Of a DNA stretch of 13,481 bases, positions 6,935-12,571 are shown in pieces (the stretch's first letter is position 1; each line of letters begins with the position of its first letter). The translations under genes were made by a program, and so were the position numbers. The DNA is from an uncultured Collinsella sp. (lineage in GTDB: Bacteria; Actinomycetota; Coriobacteriia; Coriobacteriales; Coriobacteriaceae): assembly GCA_900752545.1 (NCBI GenBank), contig CAADVS010000047.1, positions 1 through 13,481 on the forward strand, in the 5' to 3' direction. The notes under the pieces are model-generated. The model had not been told where the DNA came from. It searched no databases and saw nothing but the letters and a program-made list of their open reading frames with translations.

Positions 6935-7237
6935 CTAGCCCATCACGCTGACGCAGTGGTCGATGATGCCGGCAGCGTTCATGCGGCCGTAGTCGACCAT
7001 GTTGATGACCTCGACCGGAAAACGACCGGCGGCCTCCTTCTCAAAATCGCCCTTGGTGTAGCCGATCTGCGGACCAAGCAGCAACATGTCGCACTCGTCC
7101 AGGTGATCGTGGGCCTCGTTCATGGGACGAGCCTCGACCTCAATATCCAGACCACGGTTTGCAACCTCGGCCTGCATCTTCTGGACCAGCAGGCTCGTGG
7201 ACATACCGGCATTGCAGCAGAGCATGATCTTCTTCAT
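6935..7237 (-). CDS. PTS lactose/cellobiose-type IIB component
   Basis: A 100-residue soluble phosphocarrier that passes phosphate from IIA to the sugar being carried by IIC. The N-terminus MKKIMLCCNAGMSTS holds the phosphorylated cysteine, Cys8, in the usual C-N-A-G-M-S-T-S loop; Cys7 next to it is not part of the family pattern. The remaining sequence (LLLGPQIGY from residue 52, PVEVINMVDYGRMN from 74) follows the IIB-Cel fold, and the length is standard. AAGGAGG five bases before ATG 7237 is the strongest ribosome site in the operon. A small hairpin sits just upstream of it at 7254-7268. It ends nine bases before the IIA start. Confidence 0.95.
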   Translation of the reverse strand: MKKIMLCCNAGMSTSLLVQKMQAEVANRGLDIEVEARPMNEAHDHLDECDMLLLGPQIGYTKGDFEKEAAGRFPVEVINMVDYGRMNAAGIIDHCVSVMG

Positions 7238-7253
7238 GGTTTCCTCCTTATAA

Positions 7254-7268
7254 CTGCGCGGCGCGCAG
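7254..7268 (-). other. Small hairpin just upstream of the IIB ribosome site
   Basis: CTGCGC (7254-7259) pairs perfectly with GCGCAG (7263-7268) around a three-base loop. It ends four bases before AAGGAGG (7243-7249, minus strand). It could hold the ribosome site open or mark a stable 5' end after mRNA cleavage. Confidence 0.45.
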
Positions 7269-7337
7269 ACGACAACTGGTTTTATTCCTTGCGGCTATTG
7301 TGCCCACCCCCCTGCATCTTTACACAAGGGAGAGAGC

Positions 7338-7370
7338 TGCGGGCACCGGCACCGCGTACCGGCGCCCGCA
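7338..7370 (-). other. Intercistronic hairpin between IIC and IIB
   Basis: Twelve-base arms (7338-7349 with 7359-7370) pair with one mismatch around a nine-base loop. It lies 28 bases after the IIC stop. No T-run follows on the minus strand, so it looks like an mRNA-stabilising or partial-readthrough element, not a full terminator. Confidence 0.5.
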
Positions 7371-7398
7371 AAGGTGAAAGGGACGAACGTTAGGCGTT

Positions 7399-8742
7399 CT
7401 ACTCGGCGAGAGCTTCCTGCTTGGCGATTGCCTTCTCGGAAATCTTCATAAAGGGCAGGTAGACGGCCATGCCAATGACAATCTCGAGAGCCTGCCACAC
7501 GCCGGCGCGCCAGTCAAAGCCCGTAGCGAGCAGGGCATTGATGACGGGAGGCATGGTCCAGGGCACCTGGGCGATGCAGGGGCTGATGATGCCTGCGCAG
7601 GTAAGGCCATAGGTGATGCCGATGAACAGATCGGGAAGAAGGACGAACGGGATCATGAGCGGCAGGTTGTACACGATGGGGTAACCGTAGATAACCGGCT
7701 CGTTGATGTTGAACAGACCAGGCAGGATAGCCATCTTGGAAACGGTCTCGGAAGCCTTGTTCTTGGAGAACAGGAGCGTGTCGAGCAGGAGCATGAGGGT
7801 GCAGCCCGAGCCGCCGATGAGGGCGAAGCTGTTAACGATCTGCATGTTCATGTAGTGATCGGGCTGGATGGTGCCACCGGCGGCAAAGGTAGCCATGTTG
7901 TCGACGATGAGCATGGTCAGGATCGGCTCGACGGTAGCGCCAGAGATGGTGGACTGGTGAATACCGACGCAGAACAGCAGGTTAGCAAGGGTGTAGATGA
8001 GGATAACAGCCCACGGACCGGCGTTCATGATGCTCTTGAGCGGGTTGGAGATGCACGTGGAGATGATGGTGCACAGATCGGTGCCGGCGCACACGGCGAG
8101 CAGGGCTGCGGCAAGAGCGAAGACCGCGAGGTTAAGCAGCATCGGAATCATGACGTTGAAGGAGTTGGAGACCGCGGGAGGCACGCCCTCGCCCAGCTTA
8201 ACCTTGAGCCTCTCGACGCCAGAAATCTTGATGAAGAGCGAGACGGAAAGCAGAGCGATGATAATAGCCGAGAACAGACCGTTGGTGCCGGTGTTGGCAG
8301 TCGAAAGGGCGCCCGTGACCTCGGCGGAGGTGATCTTGTCGGTGAGCAGTGGGCTCGTGGCGGCAAGCGAGGCGGTGATCTGCTGCGGCATCATGATGAC
8401 GAAGGCAGAGATGGCGACGACCACGCAAGCGAGCGGGTTATCGAAACGCTTGTTCTTGGCGAGGCTGTAGCCAATCAATCCGGCCAAGATAATGGCAGAG
8501 ACGTTGAGGGTGCCCAGCGTAATTGCCGAGCCCCACGTCTGAAGGTTGGCAAGGCCCGCCGCATCGAGCGGGAACAGAGGGAACACGACGTTGTTAATAA
8601 GAACCGCGATACCCGCAAGGATATAGAGCGGCGTGATGGTCGCGAAGGCGTCACGCAGGGAACGCAGGTGAACCTGGTTTCCCACCTTCGCAGAGACCTC
8701 GGCAAACTTGTCGAGGAAGCTCTTTCCGTTGTCACTGGCCAT
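7399..8742 (-). CDS. PTS lactose/cellobiose-type IIC permease
   Basis: A 447-residue integral membrane permease that carries a beta-linked disaccharide across the membrane while it is phosphorylated by IIB. About ten hydrophobic segments are visible, from about residue 36 to 430. Family landmarks: GIHQSTISG with His262, FNINEPVIYGYP with Glu348 (both at the substrate site in ChbC-type structures), and VPWTMPPVINALLATGFDW near 393-411, seen in cellobiose/chitobiose carriers. AGGAG lies five bases before ATG 8742. The gap to the IIB gene is 161 bases, unusually long inside a PTS operon, and holds two hairpins. The actual sugar cannot be read from the permease alone. Confidence 0.94.
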   Translation of the reverse strand: MASDNGKSFLDKFAEVSAKVGNQVHLRSLRDAFATITPLYILAGIAVLINNVVFPLFPLDAAGLANLQTWGSAITLGTLNVSAIILAGLIGYSLAKNKRFDNPLACVVVAISAFVIMMPQQITASLAATSPLLTDKITSAEVTGALSTANTGTNGLFSAIIIALLSVSLFIKISGVERLKVKLGEGVPPAVSNSFNVMIPMLLNLAVFALAAALLAVCAGTDLCTIISTCISNPLKSIMNAGPWAVILIYTLANLLFCVGIHQSTISGATVEPILTMLIVDNMATFAAGGTIQPDHYMNMQIVNSFALIGGSGCTLMLLLDTLLFSKNKASETVSKMAILPGLFNINEPVIYGYPIVYNLPLMIPFVLLPDLFIGITYGLTCAGIISPCIAQVPWTMPPVINALLATGFDWRAGVWQALEIVIGMAVYLPFMKISEKAIAKQEALAE

Positions 8743-8824
8743 GATTGCTCCTAACTTTCAAATCCGGCCTTTTCCTATGCGCACGGTGGTCTGTCGCCCT
8801 CTGCCACCAGATGTGCCATGTGTT

Positions 8825-8859
8825 GCGCGCGGCGGCGCGCGGTCTGGGCGTTCGCCCGG
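8825..8859 (-). other. Pair of GC-rich hairpins between the GH1 gene and IIC
   Basis: GCGCGC at 8825-8830 pairs with GCGCGC at 8835-8840. GGGCG (8846-8850) pairs with CGCCC (8853-8857) and can be extended to 8844-8859. They begin four bases after the GH1 stop. No T-run follows on the minus strand, so readthrough into IIC is expected. Confidence 0.45.
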
Positions 8860-8862
8860 TCG

Positions 8863-10263
8863 CTAATCAACCACGTGGGTCGTGGCGACCTGTTTGAGCC
8901 AGGCCGCCGACTTCTTAAGGCGGCGCTTGTAGCCGTCCATGAGATCGACCTCGACAAAGCCATAGCGATTCTTAAAGGCATTGGCCCAAGACCAGTTATC
9001 GATGACGGCCCAGTAGTGATAGCCCCGGCACTTGGCGCCCTCGTCGATGGCCTTGGCCACCCACTCCAGGTGCTGACGTACAAAGTCGACGCGGTAGTCA
9101 TCCTGGATGGTTTCTTCGGCGTCACGGTTCTTGTATTCGTCCATGATGCCGATGCCGTTCTCGGAAACGAACCACTCAAGATCGGGGTAGTTCTTAGCGC
9201 AGTCCATGCCAAAGTCGTAGAGGCCCTGCGGGTAAATCTCCCAGCCGCGGCTCTCGTTCATAACGGCGTCGGGCCATACGTACTCGTCGGCAAAGTGCGG
9301 CAGGCCGTACTGGTCGACCTTGCTCGCCGGCGCCTGAACACGCGTGGGGTGGTAGTAGTTGCAGCCGAGCCAGTCGACAACACCCTGCTTGAGGATCTCT
9401 TGGTCGCCGGCGCGGAACGGGAGCTTAACGCCGCCCTCGGCCAGGCTGTCGAGCACGTCGGCAGGAAGCTCGCCCTTGGTGATGAGGTCGAGCCACCAGC
9501 GGTTGTTGATGCCGCTGGTCATGCGCACGGCCTCGAGGTCCGCCTCGCTGGGGTTCTCCTTGGTGTAGACCGGGGTAAAGCAGTTGATCATGCCGATCTT
9601 GGCATCGGCGCGAATAGCGCCCTCGTCATAGGCGCGACGATAGTTGGCCACGGCCAGCGCGTGCGCCAGCGAGATGTGATACTGCACGGTGCGGGCGCGG
9701 TTGAAGTCGTGGAGCTGCGGGAACCACACGCCCTCCTGATAGCGCTGCTCGGGCTCGACGATGGGCTCGTTAAAGGTGAACCAGTACTTAATCTCCTGGC
9801 CAAACTCGTGGAAGGCGACGTCGGCGTAATGTGCGTAAGCCTCGACAACCTCACGGCTCTCCCAGCCGCCACGGTTAAAGAGGTAGGTGGGCATGTCAAA
9901 GTGGTACAAGTTGACAAACGGCTCCAAGCCGGCTTCGCGAGAGGCGCGGAACAACTCGTGATACCACGCGGCACCTTCCTCGTTGAGGTTGCCGTCGGCA
10001 TCGAGCAGACGGCTCCACTGGATGGAAGTGCGATAGGTATCCAGACCCAAGTCCTTCAAAATGCGAAGGTCTTCCTGGTACTTGGCCATAAAGTCATTGC
10101 CGGCGTAAGAGCCAACGCGGTTGTAGAACGAACCCAGATCCTGGATGGACCAGGTGTCCCACAGGTTCTCGAGCTTGCCGCCCTGGTTCCACTGACCCTC
10201 AGTCTGCGGGCCGGACATAGCAGCGCCAAAGAAGAAGTCGTTGGGCAGCTGATACTGTGCCAT
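8863..10263 (-). CDS. GH1 family 6-phospho-beta-glycosidase
   Basis: A 466-residue cytoplasmic retaining glycosidase (TIM barrel) that cleaves the phosphorylated disaccharide delivered by the PTS. The acid/base is Glu166 in TFNEP, and the nucleophile is Glu368 in VSENGIG. Near the C-terminus the segment DNWSWANAFKNRYGF has Ser425 where plain beta-glucosidases carry the Glu that grips O4 and O6. Lys431 and Tyr434 follow, a pattern expected for binding a 6-phosphate. GmuD-type 6-phospho-beta-mannosidase activity and 6-phospho-beta-glucosidase activity are both possible. I choose ATG 10263, with GAGGA five bases upstream; the TTG one codon earlier is less likely. It is the first gene of the operon, followed by IIC after 120 bases. 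Its leader holds a large palindrome. Confidence 0.93.
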   Translation of the reverse strand: MAQYQLPNDFFFGAAMSGPQTEGQWNQGGKLENLWDTWSIQDLGSFYNRVGSYAGNDFMAKYQEDLRILKDLGLDTYRTSIQWSRLLDADGNLNEEGAAWYHELFRASREAGLEPFVNLYHFDMPTYLFNRGGWESREVVEAYAHYADVAFHEFGQEIKYWFTFNEPIVEPEQRYQEGVWFPQLHDFNRARTVQYHISLAHALAVANYRRAYDEGAIRADAKIGMINCFTPVYTKENPSEADLEAVRMTSGINNRWWLDLITKGELPADVLDSLAEGGVKLPFRAGDQEILKQGVVDWLGCNYYHPTRVQAPASKVDQYGLPHFADEYVWPDAVMNESRGWEIYPQGLYDFGMDCAKNYPDLEWFVSENGIGIMDEYKNRDAEETIQDDYRVDFVRQHLEWVAKAIDEGAKCRGYHYWAVIDNWSWANAFKNRYGFVEVDLMDGYKRRLKKSAAWLKQVATTHVVD

Positions 10264-10293
10264 CAAAGTCCTCGCTTTCGTGTTCTAGAGCTT

Positions 10294-10391
10294 CCGGTTG
10301 GAGACGGGTTTGCTTTGGCAGGTTATCCGGCGCGGGCGCGCACCGGCCATACCGATATCCAACCCGCCAAAACAAAACCGTCCCCAAACGG
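10294..10391 (-). repeat. Palindromic element in the GH1 operon leader, copy B
   Basis: Arms of 31 bases (10294-10324 and 10361-10391) are inverted copies at 26 of 31 positions, with a 36-base loop. In a minus-strand transcript three of the five mismatches become G-U pairs, so 29 of 31 positions can pair. It lies between the operon promoter and the GH1 start, so it would be in the mRNA leader. One arm also matches copy A at 6420-6444. Confidence 0.7.
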
Positions 10392-10430
10392 TCGATCCTG
10401 TTGTGCGGAAGGATTCCGCTCGTTGCTTAA

Positions 10431-10458
10431 ACTATAGCGTTCTAATTTTAAAAGTAAA
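10431..10458 (-). promoter_or_regulatory. Probable promoter of the GH1-PTS operon
   Basis: The minus strand reads TTTACT (10453-10458), 16 bases, then TATAGT (10431-10436). The -10 box matches five of six consensus positions and the -35 box four of six. The -35 box overlaps the first AAAAGTAA site, a natural place for repression. Confidence 0.55.
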
Positions 10459-10537
10459 GCGTCTTTTTCTTTTTTCTTTCTCGAACTTCTTAGATAAAAG
10501 TAATATGGATGCCCTGTTGAGGGTTATACTTACTTTT
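10450..10537. promoter_or_regulatory. Three AAAAGTAA sites, candidate operators for the GntR regulator
   Basis: AAAAGTAA occurs at 10450-10457 and 10496-10503 on the plus strand, and as TTACTTTT at 10530-10537. The first overlaps the -35 box of the operon promoter. The other two form an inverted pair around the TATACT box of the regulator gene. That binding is by the adjacent GntR protein is inference. Confidence 0.45.
10525..10530 (+). promoter_or_regulatory. Possible -10 box of the GntR gene
   Basis: TATACT ends 37 bases before ATG 10568, within the AT-rich stretch. The -35 region is poor and coincides with the second AAAAGTAA site, as in a regulated promoter. Confidence 0.35.
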
Positions 10538-10567
10538 TGTATTCATATATGTCGGAAAGGAGGTTCC

Positions 10568-11287
10568 ATGATTCCCAAATACGAGGCGATAGCTGCAGAT
10601 ATTCGTCGAAGTATCGAGGATGGCGCTCTTAAACCGGGCGACAAGCTTCCCACCGTCGTTGAGTTCTGCGAGCTCTATAGCGTTTCCAAAATCACCGTCA
10701 AACGAGCTATCGAGCAAATCACCGAGGAAGGTCTTATTACCAGCCGGCGCGGATCGGGTACCTACGTTAAGGACACGGCGGGACTTCCCGGCCAGGCGTT
10801 TTTCCAGGGCAAAAACGACCGTGCCCAGGGCTTTTCGTATGAGCACCGCGGGGAAAAGGTGACCTCGGTGGTCTACGATTTCTCGATTGTTAATCCACCA
10901 GCGGACATCGCAGCCCAGCTGGGAATTGCCGAGGATGACTTTGCCTATCACGTCGTGCGCGTGCGTCAGGCCGATGGGAAGCCCATCGTTATCGAGTACA
11001 CCTACATGCCCCTCGGGCTGATTCCGGGGCTGAAAAAGAAGGACCTGTACGGATCGGTCTACCATTTCATCCGCGAGCAGTGCGGGCTGAAAATTTCGAG
11101 CTTCCACCGTACCATTCGCGCCGTGGCAGCAACCGAGGAAGAAGCCGAGCGCCTGGACACCAAGCCTGGCTCTCCCCTGCTCGAGCTCACCCAGATTGGC
11201 TTTTTGGACAGCGGCGCCGCCTTTGAGTATTCGGTCTCGCGCAACGTTGGCGACCGCTTTGAGTTGCACAACGTAACGTTGGCATAG
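10568..11287 (+). CDS. GntR/HutC-family transcriptional regulator with UTRA sensor domain
   Basis: A 239-residue DNA-binding repressor type. The N-terminal winged helix-turn-helix (residues 1-70) shows the family order: IPKYEAIAADIRRSI, LKPGDKLPTVVEFCE, SKITVKRAIEQI and a wing ending SRRGSGTYV. A UTRA effector-binding domain follows, from about residue 95 to the end, with the usual ADGKPIVIEYTYMP and FEYSVSRNVGDRFEL signatures. UTRA domains bind a small ligand, often a phosphorylated sugar, which releases DNA. Translation starts at ATG 10568 after AAAGGAGG with four-base spacing. The gene is divergent from the GH1-PTS operon and is followed 73 bases later by the mannose-6-phosphate isomerase gene. 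Its position and the AAAAGTAA sites suggest control of both sides. It corresponds in place and type to GmuR of Bacillus; that link is inference. Confidence 0.93.
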   Translation: MIPKYEAIAADIRRSIEDGALKPGDKLPTVVEFCELYSVSKITVKRAIEQITEEGLITSRRGSGTYVKDTAGLPGQAFFQGKNDRAQGFSYEHRGEKVTSVVYDFSIVNPPADIAAQLGIAEDDFAYHVVRVRQADGKPIVIEYTYMPLGLIPGLKKKDLYGSVYHFIREQCGLKISSFHRTIRAVAATEEEAERLDTKPGSPLLELTQIGFLDSGAAFEYSVSRNVGDRFELHNVTLA

Positions 11288-11301
11288 GTTTTTGCAGTCA
11301 T

Positions 11302-11339
11302 GCGGGCGCTCGTTTTGAACAGTTTTACGCAGCGCCCGC
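11302..11339 (+). other. Hairpin between the regulator and isomerase genes
   Basis: GCGGGCGCT (11302-11310) pairs perfectly with AGCGCCCGC (11331-11339) around a 20-base loop. It begins 15 bases after the regulator stop and ends 10 bases before the isomerase ribosome site. With no T-run it may set relative expression instead of ending transcription. Confidence 0.5.
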
Positions 11340-11349
11340 GCAACACAAT

Positions 11350-11353
11350 GAGG
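11350..11353 (+). promoter_or_regulatory. Ribosome binding site that decides the isomerase start
   Basis: GAGG lies seven bases before ATG 11361 but only one base before ATG 11355, so the second ATG is preferred. Confidence 0.6.
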
Positions 11354-11360
11354 TATGAAT

Positions 11361-12293
11361 ATGTCCGATTTGATTAAACTGACGCCGATCTTCCACGAGA
11401 AGATCTGGGGCGGCCGCCAGCTCGAAACCGTATTTGGCTACGACATTCCCGATGGCCCCATCGGTGAGTGCTGGGCCATCTCGGCCCACCCCAACGGCGA
11501 CTGCCAGATTGCAGAGGGCCCGTATGCCGGCCACACGCTGTCGTGGCTGTGGGCCGAGCATCGCGAGCTCTTTGGCAACTGCGAGGGCAAGGAGTTCCCG
11601 CTGCTCATTAAAATTCTGGACGCCAAGGACGACCTTTCGATCCAGATTCATCCCAACGACGAGTACGCCGCCAAGCACGAGAACGGCAGCCTGGGCAAAA
11701 CCGAGTGCTGGTATGTGCTGGACTGCGAGCCCGGCGCCACAATCATCGTCGGCCAGCGTGCCAAGGACCGCGCCGAGGCCGCACAGATGATCGAGGAAGG
11801 CCGTTGGGACGACATGCTCAACGTGTTGCCGATCCACAAGGGCGACTTTTTCCAGATTGATTCCGGTACCGTGCACGCCATCAAGACCGGCACGCTCATT
11901 TTGGAGACGCAGCAGTCGAGCGACGTGACATATCGCCTGTACGACTACGACCGTCCCGGCACCGATGGCAAGCTGCGCCCGCTGCACATTGAGCAGAGCC
12001 TCGACTGCATCGACTTTGATGCTCAGGCTCCGACCGACGGTACGGTGACCGCGCCCGAGGTGGACGGCGTGACCGAGCTCGAGTCCAACCCCTGCTACAC
12101 CGTCGATCGCGTGCGCGTCAACGGCAGCAAGACCCTCGACCAGCGCTGGCCCTTCATGTGTCTGTCGGTCATCGACGGCGAAGGCACCGTCTGCGGCGAC
12201 CCCGTCCACAAGGGAAGCCACCTGCTGGCCCCGAGCACCGTCAGCTCCATCGACCTCGAAGGCAAGATGGAACTGATCATCTCGCACCTGTAG
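11361..12293 (+). CDS. manA: Class I mannose-6-phosphate isomerase
   Basis: A 310-residue cytoplasmic zinc enzyme that interconverts mannose-6-phosphate and fructose-6-phosphate, feeding mannose into glycolysis. It is a cupin-type barrel. Zinc ligands can be placed: Gln95 and His97 in SIQIHPND, Glu115 in GKTECWYVLD and His172 in DSGTVHAI. Arg192 in VTYRLYDYDR lies in the active site. The length fits the short form common in Gram-positive bacteria (about 310-320), rather than the roughly 390-residue enterobacterial form. I start at ATG 11361 because of GAGG seven bases upstream; ATG 11355 would add two residues. It lies 73 bases after the GntR-type regulator on the same strand and is probably cotranscribed. 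It ends in its own terminator. An isomerase here supports a mannose-containing substrate for the adjacent PTS operon. Confidence 0.94.
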   Translation: MSDLIKLTPIFHEKIWGGRQLETVFGYDIPDGPIGECWAISAHPNGDCQIAEGPYAGHTLSWLWAEHRELFGNCEGKEFPLLIKILDAKDDLSIQIHPNDEYAAKHENGSLGKTECWYVLDCEPGATIIVGQRAKDRAEAAQMIEEGRWDDMLNVLPIHKGDFFQIDSGTVHAIKTGTLILETQQSSDVTYRLYDYDRPGTDGKLRPLHIEQSLDCIDFDAQAPTDGTVTAPEVDGVTELESNPCYTVDRVRVNGSKTLDQRWPFMCLSVIDGEGTVCGDPVHKGSHLLAPSTVSSIDLEGKMELIISHL

Positions 12294-12318
12294 GTCGCAC
12301 CAACAACCCAAACGCAAC

Positions 12319-12354
12319 AAGGGGCTCCCCCGTCCACCAACGGAGGAGCCCCTT
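12319..12354 (+). terminator. Terminator of the isomerase gene
   Basis: Fifteen-base arms (12319-12333 with 12340-12354) pair with one mismatch around a six-base loop. The sequence after it is AT-rich (ATCCATATATAT) without a clean T-run. It begins 25 bases after the manA stop. Confidence 0.75.
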
Positions 12355-12435
12355 ATCCATATATATCAGCCCACCCGGCTCTCCAGATCAAAAAAGCGGA
12401 CGAGCAGAGCGACGTTCGCAAGCAACGTTATCTAA

Positions 12436-12564
12436 GGACCTGGACGGGCGTATGGGGCAACATCGATCGCGAGTTCCGCACGAGCCGGAGAGCACTTAAT
12501 GTGCTCTCCGTGCGAGCAGGACTGCCCGAGCAGGCGATGTTGCCCCATACGCCCGCCCAGGTCC
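12436..12564 (-). ncRNA. Large branched inverted-repeat structure after the helicase gene
   Basis: Arms of 30 bases (12436-12465 and 12535-12564) are inverted copies with a single mismatch, and that position becomes a U-G pair on the minus strand. Inside are a second hairpin, GGAGAGCAC with GTGCTCTCC (12487-12495 and 12501-12509), which is continued across a five-base bulge by CGCAC with GTGCG (12477-12481 and 12510-12514), and a third, CTGC with GCAG (12522-12525 and 12530-12533). CGAGCAGG occurs twice (12513-12520, 12527-12534). Together they form a three-way junction. It starts seven bases beyond the helicase stop codon. It could be a structured RNA, a 3' UTR element or a MITE-like insertion; I see no flanking target-site duplication and no T-run. 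Confidence 0.55.
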
Positions 12565-12571
12565 GCCGGGA

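Larger units (their letters stand above)
10264..10567. other. Divergent regulatory region between the GH1 operon and the GntR gene
   Basis: This 304-base gap holds, from left to right, the GH1 ribosome site, a 98-base palindrome (10294-10391), the operon promoter, three AAAAGTAA sites, and the GntR gene promoter and ribosome site. Bases 10430-10560 are strikingly AT-rich against GC-rich surroundings. No gene is seen in it. Confidence 0.7.

Noticed and set aside
8818..10437. Open plus-strand frame of about 540 codons opposite the GH1 gene
   Set aside because: It is antisense to a GH1 gene with both catalytic glutamates, runs through the leader palindrome and the operon promoter, and encodes no recognisable motif.
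11325..12320. Open minus-strand frame of about 331 codons opposite manA
   Set aside because: It overlaps the isomerase with its zinc ligands on the plus strand and runs into its terminator; no family features.
12158..12499. Plus-strand frame covering the manA end and part of the large hairpin
   Set aside because: It overlaps manA in another frame and crosses its terminator; the product is Arg/Pro-rich filler.
12436..12564. tRNA, tmRNA or other standard RNA gene
   Set aside because: There is no acceptor stem with CCA, no T-arm sequence and no anticodon arm; the 30-pair closing stem fits none of the standard RNAs I know.
12319..12564. CRISPR-like repeats
   Set aside because: The repeated pieces are inverted, not direct, and there are no regularly spaced units.
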